In this document: positions 17,923 through 26,842 of the stretch, one piece after another
Position numbering within the stretch: the first letter of the stretch is position 1
Layout: each line of letters begins with the position of its first letter
Assembly (NCBI RefSeq): GCF_001693255.1
Contig: NZ_CP016474.1
Coordinates: 372,001 to 436,000 of the forward strand
Length of the DNA stretch: 64,000 nucleotides
Direction of reading: 5' to 3'
Source of the DNA: Picosynechococcus sp. PCC 7003
GTDB lineage: Bacteria; Cyanobacteriota; Cyanobacteriia; Cyanobacteriales; MRBY01
The notes under the pieces: model-generated
Databases searched by the model: none
What the model was told of the DNA's origin: nothing
Seen by the model: the letters and a program-made list of their open reading frames with translations, nothing else
Made by a program: the position numbers and the translations under genes

Positions 17923-18045
17923 TTAGCGGCGATCGCCTTTTGTTTTCTGACCAATTTTGGTGCCCATTTCCGTTTTTGCCGACCAAAAAAGATAGAGGGT
18001 TAAGCCCAGAAAAAATAGCCCAAAACCGAGCCAATCACGCTGCAT
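17923..18045 (-). CDS. Possible small membrane protein downstream of pepP (40 aa)
   Basis: A 40-codon ORF starts 16 bases after the pepP stop on the same strand. GGAGG lies 10 bases before its ATG. It encodes MQRDWLGFGLFFLGLTLYLF, one clear hydrophobic helix, followed by a basic tail (KTKGDRR). I recognise no family. The good ribosome binding site and the position behind pepP are the only support; codon constraint cannot be judged from one copy. Confidence 0.35.
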   Translation of the reverse strand: MQRDWLGFGLFFLGLTLYLFWSAKTEMGTKIGQKTKGDRR

Positions 18046-18060
18046 CTCGAAAATGCCTCC

Positions 18061-19386
18061 CTACTGCTCTAGATCTTTAATTTCCTTCGGGACAGCCGCC
18101 GTCAAAACCTCATGGCCCGTTTCTGTGACCAACACATCATCTTCAATGCGAATGCCAATGCCCTTCCAGTGGTCGGGAATTTCCGGCTGACCTTCGGCTG
18201 GTTCAATGTAGGGGGAAATGTAAATACCCGGTTCCACGGTGACAATATTACCCGCCGCAAAATTCGTCCAAGCATCCTTTTCCGGGCCGATCTTGTAGAT
18301 CCCTGCGTCATGGACATCTAGCCCTAACCAGTGGCCCGTGCCATGCATAAAGAAAGGCTTATATTTTTCCCCTTCGATCAGTTCTTCGAGATCGCCCCGG
18401 AGTAACCCCAAATCCAGCAGTCCCTGGGTGATCACTCGCACGGCCGCCGCGTGGGAACCTTGGTAGGAATGCCCCGGCTGGACAGCTGCAATGGCTTGTT
18501 TCTGCGCTTCGAGGACAATTTCGTAGAGGGTTTTTTGTTCCGGGGTAAATCGGCCACCAATGGGGAAGGTACGGGTAATATCGCCGTTGTAGTAGTCATA
18601 GCAAGCCCCCGCATCGATCAGGAGTAATTCGTTGTCCTGGAGTTGGGCACTATTTTCAACGTAGTGCAGGATACAGGCATTGGCGCCCCCGGCAACAATG
18701 GAAGGGTAAGCAAAGCCAGCAGCTCCCTCGAGGCGGAAAAGGTGTTCGATCTCGGCTTGGACTTGGTATTCGTAGAGTCCGGGTCTGGCATATTCCAGCG
18801 CCCAGAGGTGGGCTTTAGCCGAAATGGCCGTGGCCCGACGCATGAGGTCTAGTTCCGCCGAGCTTTTGACCATGCGCATCGCGTGTAAAATCGACCCCGG
18901 ATCTTCAAGGGCAGTGGGGCCTGTACCACGCTTCGAGCGGGTTGCCAGGAGACGTTGGTAATGTTGCAGAATCGTTTGGTTAAATTTTTCGTCCCGGCCT
19001 AGGTGATAAAAAAGGCGATCGCCACCCTTGAGATATTCGGGCAGTTTTTCGTCTAATTCCTGGATTGAGTAGGTGATATCAGCACCGAATTTTTCCTTAG
19101 CTCCTTCTACCCCAGCCCGGTAGCCGACCCAAATTTCCTGGGCAAGATCCTTGGGTTGCACGAACAGAATAAATTGATGTTCCGGGTGGTGGGGGGCAAA
19201 CACAGCCACCGCATTGGGTTCATTGAAACCCGTCAGGTAATAAAAATCGCTATCTTGGCGGAAATTATATTCCACATCGTTATGCATCACCGCGTGGGGC
19301 GCACTGCGTAGGATGGCGGTTCCCTGGCCAATTTTAGCCATGAATGCTTGGCGACGCTGTTGGTATTCCTGCGGTGTAATGCCCAT
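18061..19386 (-). CDS. pepP: Xaa-Pro aminopeptidase (aminopeptidase P)
   Basis: 441 residues; removes N-terminal residues that precede proline. The N-terminal AMP_N domain (~1-150, FRQDSDFYYLTGFNEPNAV) is followed by a pita-bread metallopeptidase domain. Metal ligands are visible in LLIDAGACYDYYNGDITRTFP (two Asp), HGTGHWLGLDVHD (His), TVEPGIY (Glu) and GIRIEDDVLVT (Glu). Two Mn ions are expected. The start is ATG at MGITPQEYQQRR. A possible 40-residue membrane ORF follows on the same strand. Confidence 0.93.
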   Translation of the reverse strand: MGITPQEYQQRRQAFMAKIGQGTAILRSAPHAVMHNDVEYNFRQDSDFYYLTGFNEPNAVAVFAPHHPEHQFILFVQPKDLAQEIWVGYRAGVEGAKEKFGADITYSIQELDEKLPEYLKGGDRLFYHLGRDEKFNQTILQHYQRLLATRSKRGTGPTALEDPGSILHAMRMVKSSAELDLMRRATAISAKAHLWALEYARPGLYEYQVQAEIEHLFRLEGAAGFAYPSIVAGGANACILHYVENSAQLQDNELLLIDAGACYDYYNGDITRTFPIGGRFTPEQKTLYEIVLEAQKQAIAAVQPGHSYQGSHAAAVRVITQGLLDLGLLRGDLEELIEGEKYKPFFMHGTGHWLGLDVHDAGIYKIGPEKDAWTNFAAGNIVTVEPGIYISPYIEPAEGQPEIPDHWKGIGIRIEDDVLVTETGHEVLTAAVPKEIKDLEQ

Positions 19387-19475
19387 TGATTTCTATCGAT
19401 CTGCGCTTGTTTTGAGTGAATAAAATGGTAGCAAACTTTTTTGCCTCCAAATTTGCCCCCTAAATATTGACCCAT

Positions 19476-19516
19476 AAAAAAAGCTGGCGACTTCACCCAA
19501 AAGGCGATCGCCAACC
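19476..19516 (-). terminator. Terminator after pdhA
   Basis: On the minus strand TTGGCGA...TCGCCAG forms a 6-7 bp stem (one G-T pair) followed by a run of seven T. The stem uses a HIP1 octamer. It lies about 30 bases beyond the pdhA stop. Confidence 0.55.
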
Positions 19517-19547
19517 TTAATTTTGAGGGATCTTATAAAGATCCGTT

Positions 19548-20588
19548 TTAGCTTTCGGCAAAAATGTATTTGCGCAACTCTGCCGGATTCGGTTCGGGAC
19601 TACTTTCAGCGAAGGTCACAGACTCATTCACCACTTCTTGAATTTTCTTCTCAATCGCCTTCAGTTCCTCGGCGGTAGCCAAGCCCCGATTAGTGACAAA
19701 TTTTTCAAAGCGTTTCAGCGGATCCCGCTGGGCCCAGAACTCTTTTTCTTCGGCAGAGCGCAATTCATCGGGATCGGCGAGGGAGTGACCCCGGAAGCGG
19801 TAGGTGAGTGCTTCGATCAAAGTTGGCCCTTCCCCAGCTCTTGCTCTGGCGATCGCCTTTTGGGCCACATCCCGCATTGCTAGCACATCCATCCCGTCCA
19901 CTTCATAACCGGGCATCCCAAACACACTCGCTTTCTTATAAATTTCCGGCTGGGACGTTGCCCGTTCGTGAGCCATACCGATCGCCCACTTATTATTTTC
20001 CACCACAAATAAAATCGGCAATTTCCAGAGGGCCGCCATATTTAGGGTTTCAAAAAACTGGCCATTGTTCGTTGTCCCGTCCCCAAAGAAACAAGCCGTC
20101 ACATTATCAGCATTTTTATTGCCCATCACTTCCTGGCGGTATTTACTTTGGAGGGCCGCCCCTGCCGCCACCGGAATCCCTTCCCCGATAAACGCGTAGC
20201 CCCCCAGGAGACCATGCTCTTTTGAAAACATGTGCATCGAGCCACCTCGACCCTTGCTGCAGCCCGTTTCTTTACCAAACAGTTCCGCCATCACTTCCCG
20301 CGCGGGCACCCCAGCACTGAGGGCATGGACGTGGTCACGGTAGGTACTACAAACAAAATCTTCCCCCTGCCGCATGGAGCGAATCACCCCAGTGGAAACC
20401 GCTTCCTGACCGTTGTAGAGGTGAACAAAGCCAAACATCTTGCCTCGGTAGTACATCTCAGCACACTTATCCTCGAACAAGCGTCCTAAGGTCATATCTT
20501 CGTAGAGCATGAGGGCTTCTTCTTTGGTGATCTCTACCGAAGAACTATCAAATTCTGGGGCTGTCCGTTCTTTATGCATCATTAACAT
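19548..20588 (-). CDS. pdhA: Pyruvate dehydrogenase E1 component, alpha subunit
   Basis: 346 residues. With PdhB it forms the thiamine-diphosphate E1 of pyruvate dehydrogenase, feeding acetyl-CoA synthesis. The ThDP/Mg motif is [23 protein letters not shown]...VVENN (about residues 170-205). [17 protein letters not shown] and [15 protein letters not shown] (containing the phosphorylation-loop region of the eukaryotic homologue) are typical. The start could be MLMMHKERT or the third or fourth methionine. pdhB and pdhC are not adjacent, as is usual in cyanobacteria. Confidence 0.95.
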   Translation of the reverse strand: MLMMHKERTAPEFDSSSVEITKEEALMLYEDMTLGRLFEDKCAEMYYRGKMFGFVHLYNGQEAVSTGVIRSMRQGEDFVCSTYRDHVHALSAGVPAREVMAELFGKETGCSKGRGGSMHMFSKEHGLLGGYAFIGEGIPVAAGAALQSKYRQEVMGNKNADNVTACFFGDGTTNNGQFFETLNMAALWKLPILFVVENNKWAIGMAHERATSQPEIYKKASVFGMPGYEVDGMDVLAMRDVAQKAIARARAGEGPTLIEALTYRFRGHSLADPDELRSAEEKEFWAQRDPLKRFEKFVTNRGLATAEELKAIEKKIQEVVNESVTFAESSPEPNPAELRKYIFAES

Positions 20589-21302
20589 TCAGGATTTTTC
20601 GGTTAGTCTTATGAGTCGATCACGCGGCGCAAGGGCTGTGTGAAACTTGAAATAACAGTTTAGAATCAAATGGACTTCCATAGAAAGAAGAAGCAAAGCT
20701 TTATTGGTTAAGCAACTTCGCAATGCCATTATCTAAGTGGGTTAAGTGGGTATAGTCAATATGCTGACCGCCACCGCAACAGAGGGGCCGACAGCGCATT
20801 CGTTATGGGGAGTAAAACTCTTTGGTTAATTTGACACTCTCCGTTGGTCAACACAGAGATTCTTGATTCAGTGAGTCCACTTGCCCAGGATTCCTTGCGA
20901 AGCCCTAGACAGAGGTGGGTCTCTCCCCAAGCGTTACTTTCCCAGTGCCCCTGGGTAGTTGGATTTGTCCAATGTTTGTTTGACTTGAAACGGTTGTTTC
21001 AAATGCTGGTCGTCTAGTTCCTGCAAAGATTTTACCTATCCACAGGGGGAAACTAGAACGATTGGATAGAACCCGATATCTCTGATTGTCAAGGTTCAGC
21101 GTCGTGCCGTGAGGCGACTGGGTTTTTAGAGCGGTTGATTACCCTATCCGCTAAAATTCAGTGTAGCAGCTTAGCAGATCTTGAATTTGCTTCTTCCCGA
21201 CATCAGTCACTCGCTTTGGATCACCCCCTAGTACAGTGGGGTCTTACCGCGAATTTTTGATAACGTTAATTGACCCGACTTTTGCTGATAGGAAAGTAAA
21301 CT
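20589..21302. other. 714-bp gene-free gap with several consecutive hairpins
   Basis: No credible protein gene on either strand; a 22-codon frame at 20761 resembles nothing. The right part holds a row of local inverted repeats: CCCAG/CTGGG (20941-20955), TTGGA/TCCAA (20959-20972), TTGAAAC/GTTTCAA with loop GGTT (20985-21002), CTAGTT/AACTAG (from ~21013 to ~21056), AACCC/GGGTT (21070-21124) enclosing a bulged CAG-TCG/CGA-CTG hairpin, and AGCGG/CCGCT (from ~21129). This density suggests a structured RNA, but it fits neither RNase P RNA, tmRNA nor SRP RNA motifs that I know. A 6S-like RNA cannot be excluded. Confidence 0.35.
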
Positions 21303-23438
21303 GTGCGCATCCCGCTCGACTATTACCGCATCCTATGCGTCCCCGCCAAGGCAACCACTGCCCAAATTACCCAAGCCTATCGCGATCGCCTATCCCAGTT
21401 CCCCCGTCGCGAACATAATGCCTTGGCCATTGAAGCCCGCAACCGGATTATCGAGCAAGCCTTTGAGGTGTTATCCCAAACAGAAACCCGCGCCGTCTAC
21501 GACCATGAGCTGTCGGGGAATATGTTTCGCCCCCTTGTTCCCAGTCGGCCGAAACTGCCTTTCCCCGGTCGTAGCGCCAGTGACACGGAGTTAGAGGAAC
21601 TCACAGCTCATCAACCGACCATTGACATTGCGGAAAAAGATTTACTGGGGGGACTGCTGTTGCTCCTCGACCTGGGGGAGTATGAATTGGTGCTGAAGTG
21701 GGCTATCCCCTACCTCAAGGGCAAAGGCAAGCTGGTCAAAGAAGGAAAATTTGGGGCCGTAGAAATCGTTGAGCAAGAACTACGGCTTTGTCTGGCCCTA
21801 GCCCATTGGGAATTAAGCCGGGAACAGTGGCTCCAACAACATTACGAACAGGCCGCCATATCAGGTCAGAAGAGTCAAGAATTATTGGTAGATGCGGCGC
21901 AATTTGAAGACCTCCAGCAGGAAATCCAAGCAGATCTCCATCGACTCAGACCTTATCAAGTCTTAGAACTTCTAGCCCGACCAGAATCGGAAACCCAAGA
22001 GCGACAACGGGGTTTACAACTGCTCCAGGAAATGTTGAGCGCCCGCGCAGGGATTGATGGCCAAGGAGATGATCAGTCGGGTCTCAGCATTGATGATTTT
22101 TTACGGTTCATCCAGCAGTTGCGCAGTTATCTGACGGTTCAAGAACAGTTGGATTTGTTTGTTGCAGAATCAAAGCGACCTTCAGCGGCAGCAGCCTATC
22201 TCGCGGTATATGCCCTTTTAGCGGCAGGGTTTTCGCGACGGCAACCGGATTTAGTCGTCCAAGCCCAAACTTTATTAAAACGGCTTGGCAAACGTCAGGA
22301 TGTCTATTTAGAGCAATCGATCTGTGCGTTACTTTTGGGGCAGCCAACGGAAGCCAATCAACTGCTAGAACAAAGCCAGGAACAGGAGGCGATCGCCTAC
22401 ATTCGCGAGCAATCTGAGGGGGCACCGGATCTACTGCCAGGCCTGTGTCTCTATGGGGAACAGTGGCTGAAGACGGAGGTCTTTTCCCATTTTCGCGATC
22501 TCCGGCAACGGCGCGAGGATGGCTCTGTTTCTTTGACGGCTTATTTCGCTGACCCTGAGGTACAGCAGTATCTCGACGATCTCCTCACGGAGGCTGTCCC
22601 CACGCCCATGCCTTCCCCAGAAACAGAAAGTACAGCAGCCCCAGCAGAAAAACCACCAGAAGAACTCAAATCAGAGAACAACGTTGTTGCGCCCCACCCA
22701 AGTCGCCCAGCCAAAGTCAATTCCTTTGAGGATCTTGTCACGCAAACTCCCTCCACCGTCGCCCCAGCGCCGCCCTCTCCCGATTTAGCACCTGTTACTG
22801 CAGCGTTAGACCCAGGCCCAGAAGCGTCCCCAGCTCATCCGAAAAAGTCCATGGGGCCTTTAGGAGCGATCGCCGCCATCGTCGGGAGTATTTTGGTGGT
22901 TGTGGGTCTCGTGCGAATTTTGTCTGGCCTAACCACCCAGGAACCTCTACAGGTCACTCTCAATGGGGAACCGCCTCTGACGATCCCCAGCCTAGACACT
23001 GCCGAACCGAGCAATAATCCTGATAACGGGACAACGACGGAAACAACACCTGTGATCAATGAGGCGATCGCCGCCGAAGTAATTCAAACTTGGTTTGAAA
23101 GTAAAGCTAAAGCTTTTGGCCAAAACCATGATTTAGCTGCCCTAGAAAATATTCTGGTAGAACCCTCCTTGTCCCGCTGGCGTAGTAGTGCCCAAGCCGT
23201 CCGTAGCGCTGGCACCTACCGCACCTATGACCATAATTTGACCGTTGAGACAGTCAACTTTAACCCAGACCAACCCAATGTGGCGACCGTGGAGGCCCAG
23301 GTGCAGGAAAAGGCAGACTATTACCGGGCCAATGGGGAACGTGATGCCAGCCAGTCCTATGACTCCAGCTTGCGAGTGCGCTATGGTTTGGTGCGCCAAG
23401 GCGATCGCTGGTTGATCCAATCTTCCCAAACCTTGTAA
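21303..23438 (+). CDS. ftn2: Ftn2/ZipN/ARC6-like cell division protein
   Basis: 711 residues. The cyanobacterial divisome organiser that tethers FtsZ to the membrane, homologous to plastid ARC6. It has a J-domain-like N-terminus (RIPLDYYRILCVPAKATTAQ...AYRDRL, residues 1-70), a long helical cytoplasmic region, a Pro/Ala/Ser-rich linker (~440-510), one transmembrane helix (~520-540, LGAIAAIVGSILVVVGLVRIL) and a C-terminal IMS/DUF4101 domain outside the membrane (from ~585, AEVIQTWFESKAKAFGQ ... GDRWLIQSSQTL). The start is GTG; MRIPLDYYRIL is the conserved family N-terminus. The stop overlaps the next ATG by one base, suggesting coupling. Confidence 0.92.
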   Translation: MRIPLDYYRILCVPAKATTAQITQAYRDRLSQFPRREHNALAIEARNRIIEQAFEVLSQTETRAVYDHELSGNMFRPLVPSRPKLPFPGRSASDTELEELTAHQPTIDIAEKDLLGGLLLLLDLGEYELVLKWAIPYLKGKGKLVKEGKFGAVEIVEQELRLCLALAHWELSREQWLQQHYEQAAISGQKSQELLVDAAQFEDLQQEIQADLHRLRPYQVLELLARPESETQERQRGLQLLQEMLSARAGIDGQGDDQSGLSIDDFLRFIQQLRSYLTVQEQLDLFVAESKRPSAAAAYLAVYALLAAGFSRRQPDLVVQAQTLLKRLGKRQDVYLEQSICALLLGQPTEANQLLEQSQEQEAIAYIREQSEGAPDLLPGLCLYGEQWLKTEVFSHFRDLRQRREDGSVSLTAYFADPEVQQYLDDLLTEAVPTPMPSPETESTAAPAEKPPEELKSENNVVAPHPSRPAKVNSFEDLVTQTPSTVAPAPPSPDLAPVTAALDPGPEASPAHPKKSMGPLGAIAAIVGSILVVVGLVRILSGLTTQEPLQVTLNGEPPLTIPSLDTAEPSNNPDNGTTTETTPVINEAIAAEVIQTWFESKAKAFGQNHDLAALENILVEPSLSRWRSSAQAVRSAGTYRTYDHNLTVETVNFNPDQPNVATVEAQVQEKADYYRANGERDASQSYDSSLRVRYGLVRQGDRWLIQSSQTL

Positions 23439-24016
23439 TGCCTTCCGGACGCACCCACGATCAGATCACGTTCTGGGGGCTGCCCGTGGTGGTGGGCCTC
23501 GGTTTTCTTTTGCTACGGCGGTGGGAATTGGCCCTTATTTTGAGTTTGGCCTATCTGTTTAGCGGCTTGATGTTTGGCCCGGACTTGGATATTCATTCGG
23601 TGCAGTTTAAACGTTGGGGAATTTTTCGCTGGATTTGGCTCCCCTACCAAAAAAATCTCCGCCATCGTTCGGCCCTCTCCCACGGATTTTTGATCGGGAC
23701 AATTGTTCGCCTGCTCTATCTGGGGGCAATTCTGCTGTTTGTCGCAATTATCGGCGTGGCGATCGCCCAACTGATGCTTGATTTTTCTTGGAATTGGCGC
23801 ACGGCCTTTCTCAATATCCAGCGACAGTGGCAACAACACTACTGGGCAGAAAGTTTAGCGCTCTTTATAGGGCTGGAAATTGGAGCAATGAGCCATTCTG
23901 TAAGTGATTGGCTGGGCTCGGCGGTTAAACGATCTCAGAAACAAGGCTTATTTTCTTCCTTTCCTCGGAAAAAACGCAAAAAACGTCGTAAATCCCCCCG
24001 TTCCTCCCGAAGATGA
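23438..24016 (+). CDS. DUF2227 putative metal-binding membrane protein
   Basis: 192 residues; conserved in cyanobacteria and annotated as a metal-binding protein because of its conserved His/Asp pattern: SGRTHDQITFW at the N-terminus, GPDLDIHS, LRHRSALSHG and SHSVSDWLGS. Hydrophobic stretches at ~17-45, ~90-118 and ~150-165 suggest membrane association. The C-terminus is extremely basic (KKRKKRRKSPRSSRR). It overlaps ftn2 by one base and the phosphoribosyltransferase gene by four (ATGA), so the three are probably cotranscribed. Function unknown. Confidence 0.8.
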   Translation: MPSGRTHDQITFWGLPVVVGLGFLLLRRWELALILSLAYLFSGLMFGPDLDIHSVQFKRWGIFRWIWLPYQKNLRHRSALSHGFLIGTIVRLLYLGAILLFVAIIGVAIAQLMLDFSWNWRTAFLNIQRQWQQHYWAESLALFIGLEIGAMSHSVSDWLGSAVKRSQKQGLFSSFPRKKRKKRRKSPRSSRR

Positions 24017-24492
24017 CCATGGCAGACCTCAAGATCAGTTGGGCCGAATACCACGCTTTAATTGAACAATTGGCCACTACAATTCAAAAATCCCAGTGGG
24101 AATTCAACCAAATTCTCTGTTTGGCGAAAGGTGGCTTAAGGATTGGTGACATTTTGGCGCGCATTTTCGATCAACCCTTGGCAATTCTCAATGTGGCTAG
24201 CTACGGTGGCATCGGCAACCGAGAACGGGGAAAACTCTTGTTTGCGGAACATTTTACGAACTTTGGGCCTCTGGGCGATCGCCTTTTGCTGGTAGATGAT
24301 TTAGTCGATTCGGGCCTGAGTCTCCAGCAAATCCAGACCTGGCTCAAAACCCAAGCCCCTCAAATTACAGAAATTCGCACCGCTGTCCTCTGGTACAAAG
24401 GCCATTCCCAAGTGCAGCCGGATTATTATGTCCAGCATTTGCCCGATAATCCTTGGATTCAGCAGCCCTTTGAACATTACGAAAAAGGGTGA
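24013..24492 (+). CDS. Phosphoribosyltransferase (xanthine/hypoxanthine type)
   Basis: 159 residues with the type I PRTase fold. The PRPP-binding signature is LLLVDDLVDSGLSL near residues 93-106, and the flexible/PPi-loop area is CLAKGGLRIGDILA. Length and layout fit the small Gpt/Hpt-like purine salvage enzymes; the exact base is uncertain. It overlaps the DUF2227 gene by ATGA. MADLKISW (third codon Met) is an equally good start. Confidence 0.82.
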   Translation: MTMADLKISWAEYHALIEQLATTIQKSQWEFNQILCLAKGGLRIGDILARIFDQPLAILNVASYGGIGNRERGKLLFAEHFTNFGPLGDRLLLVDDLVDSGLSLQQIQTWLKTQAPQITEIRTAVLWYKGHSQVQPDYYVQHLPDNPWIQQPFEHYEKG

Positions 24493-24570
24493 GCCGCGCC
24501 CAGGGAGAGCGATGCAAAATCAAGCGAGATCCATTAAGGTATAAAAAATTCTTAAATTTTGCCCAAATCA

Positions 24571-25758
24571 ATGGTTGCCCCGTCGCAAATTACCGTTACT
24601 TGGCACAGTGAAATCGCTGCAATCCCCAAAGCTGCCTGGGATGCGATCGCCGCGCCATTGAAAACCCCTTTTCTAGAATGGGATTGGCTCCATAATATTG
24701 AATGCTCCGGTAGTGTCGGCCCCCGAACCGGCTGGCAACCCTGCCATCTATCGGTGCAGCGGGAGGGAGAATTTATTGCCATGGCCCCCCTCTACATCAA
24801 AGGCCATAGCTACGGCGAATTTGTTTTTGACCACCAATGGGCCGATTTGTCCTACCGCTTGGGCCACGAATACTACCCAAAACTCGTGGGGATGACACCC
24901 TTTACGCCGGCTGTGGGATACCGCTTTTTGATTGCCCCCGGTGAAGATGAACTGGCCCTTTCCCAGGTCATGGTTGCCGCCATTGATCAATTTTGCGATC
25001 GCCAGCAACTCTCTGGTTGTAATTTTCTGTTTGTCGATCCCACCTGGCAAAAAACCATGGAACAACTCGGTTTCCGGGCTTGGCTCCACCATGGCTATAT
25101 CTGGAGCAACCAGAATTTTGACAACTTCGACGACTATCTCGGTGCTTTTACCTCTAACCAACGCAAAAACATTAAACGCGAACGCAAAGCCGTTGATAAA
25201 GCAGGTTTATCCCTCAAAATGATGACGGGCGACGAAATTCCCGCCCATTACTTTCCCTTGATTTATCGTTTTTATAGCAGCACCTGTGACAAGTTTTTTT
25301 GGGGCAGTAAATATCTCCGTAAACCCTTTTTTGAAACCTTAGAATCAACCTACCGCCACCGAGTTGTCCTGGCCGCTGCCTACACGCCAGAAGACGATAA
25401 ACATCCCGTCGGTTTATCTTTTTGTATCCGCAAAGATGATTATCTTTATGGCCGCTATTGGGGCGCCTTTGATGAGTATGACTGCCTCCATTTCGAAGCC
25501 TGTTATTACAAACCGATCCAATGGGCCATTGAGCAAGGCATCACGATGTACGATCCGGGCGCTGGGGGTAAACATAAACGACGGCGTGGTTTTCCGGCAA
25601 CCCCAAACTACAGCCTCCACCGTTTTTATCAACCCCGCATGGGCCAAGTTTTAGACGCTTATATTGATGAAATTAATGCGATGGAGCAACAGGAAATCGA
25701 AGCAATTAATGCTGATATTCCTTTTAAACGGCAGGAAGTTCAATTGAAAATTTCCTAG
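24571..25758 (+). CDS. GNAT-like (DUF482/COG3146) acyltransferase family protein
   Basis: About 395 residues of the family sometimes labelled peptidoglycan biosynthesis/GNAT-like, widespread in cyanobacteria and proteobacteria. Typical stretches are TPFLEWDWLHNIECSGSVG, PLYIKGHSYGEFVFDHQWA, FTSNQRKNIKRERKAV, FWGSKYLRKPFF and AGGKHKRRRGFPATPNYSLH. Two GNAT folds related to FemABX are expected. The substrate is unknown. I start at ATG 24571 (MVAPSQITV); a TTG four codons upstream is possible. It is followed by a palindromic repeat and the restriction island. Confidence 0.82.
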   Translation: MVAPSQITVTWHSEIAAIPKAAWDAIAAPLKTPFLEWDWLHNIECSGSVGPRTGWQPCHLSVQREGEFIAMAPLYIKGHSYGEFVFDHQWADLSYRLGHEYYPKLVGMTPFTPAVGYRFLIAPGEDELALSQVMVAAIDQFCDRQQLSGCNFLFVDPTWQKTMEQLGFRAWLHHGYIWSNQNFDNFDDYLGAFTSNQRKNIKRERKAVDKAGLSLKMMTGDEIPAHYFPLIYRFYSSTCDKFFWGSKYLRKPFFETLESTYRHRVVLAAAYTPEDDKHPVGLSFCIRKDDYLYGRYWGAFDEYDCLHFEACYYKPIQWAIEQGITMYDPGAGGKHKRRRGFPATPNYSLHRFYQPRMGQVLDAYIDEINAMEQQEIEAINADIPFKRQEVQLKIS

Positions 25759-25802
25759 CTTCACTAGCCAAAAGCGCAATCGCCGCCCTATCTGTCTCCC
25801 TT

Positions 25803-25835
25803 AGATCCCCGACTTCTACGAGAAGTCGGGGATCT
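25803..25835. repeat. Perfect 15-bp palindrome (interspersed cyanobacterial repeat type)
   Basis: AGATCCCCGACTTCT (25803-25817), loop ACG, then the exact inverse complement (25821-25835). This GATCCCCGACTTC-type palindrome is widespread in cyanobacterial intergenic regions. It stands directly before the truncated type IIG gene, 20-odd bases from its start, and could act as a terminator of the upstream gene, though no T-run follows. Confidence 0.8.
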
Positions 25836-25856
25836 GAAGTTCTTGGTGTTTAAAGT

Positions 25857-26753
25857 ATGATCAAAGGGCGATCGCCACAGGATACGACTAAGCAGATGAC
25901 GGATTTTATTGAGAAGTGGAAAGGCTCGGAAGGGAATGAACGGGCAAATTACCAGAGCTTTTTAAATGATTTTTGTGAGTTTCTGGGGGTGGAGAAGTCG
26001 CCGCCGAAGGGTGAAGGGAATAACAGCTATTGTTTTGATCGGGATGTAAAAATCATTGCGCCGAGTGGGGCAGCAACAACGAATTTTATTGATTTTTATA
26101 AGGAAGGCTGCTTTGTTCTGGAGACGAAGCAGGGCAGCAACTCCAGCAATAAGGGGCACGGGAAACGGGGGACGGCTGCCTACCGGAAGGAGATGAAAAA
26201 GGCGTTTGGGCAGGCGCTCAAGTATGCGCGGTTTGTGGAGCCAAAGCCTCCTTTTTTGATTACTTGCGATATCGGCGATCATTTTCGGGTTTGGCAGGAT
26301 TTTAGTGAGTCTTGGCTCAGTGCGAATGGAAATTACGGAACCTATGACAGTGTGCCGAAGATTCCGTTTACGGATCTGAAAAAGCCAGAAGTTCAGGATT
26401 TTTTCTATAAGGTTTTCACGGATCCGCAGTCGTTAAACCCCGAAAAGATCGCAGCGCAGGTGACGCGGGAAGTGGCGGCGGATTTGGCGGAATTGTCAAA
26501 GACCCTAGAGGAAACGGCGAGTCCTCAAATGGTGGCGCATTTTTTGATGTGCTGTATTTTTACGATGTTTGCGGAGGATGTGGGGTTACTGAAGGAACAT
26601 CTGTTTACGGAGGCGCTGCGGGAACGGTGGATCCCCAAACCGCAGGATTTTAAGCCCCAAGTGGAAGCGTTATGGCAGGCAATGAATGATGGGACAAGTT
26701 TTGGGTTCCACGGGCAGTTGCTCCGGTTTAATGGGGGATTGTTAACAGATTAG
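25857..26753 (+). pseudogene. N-terminal fragment of a type IIG restriction-methylation gene (nuclease domain)
   Basis: 298 codons matching the front end of the large (~1,000+ residue) single-chain class I SAM-dependent methylase/nuclease proteins (MmeI/PglX-like type IIG). The PD-(D/E)XK nuclease residues appear in place: D in NFIDFYKEG and E-T-K in CFVLETKQG (about residues 78-92). The helical connector is present up to FHGQLLRFNGGLLTD, where normal members continue into the methylase domain; here a TAG stop follows at once. The missing methylase region is not found, but the C-terminal part resumes at ~28676. HIP1 and host-like composition mark the fragment as older than the insert. A residual expressed nuclease domain is possible but unproven. 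Confidence 0.75.
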
Positions 26754-26842
26754 CTATCGAGTATTCTTCTGCTTCTGTGAGAATACTTGACAACTTCCAC
26801 ACTAGTCTTGGATACTTATAGTCATCAAAAAGAGTTCGGGAT

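Noticed and set aside
20761-20829. 22-codon ORF starting ATG in the pdhA-ftn2 gap
   Set aside because: Very short, no ribosome binding site, no similarity to known small photosystem proteins.
20589-21302. RNase P RNA, tmRNA or SRP RNA
   Set aside because: I looked on both strands for GAGGAAAGTCC, ACAGAAA, a TTTCGAC-type tmRNA start or the SRP GGAAGCA loop and found none.
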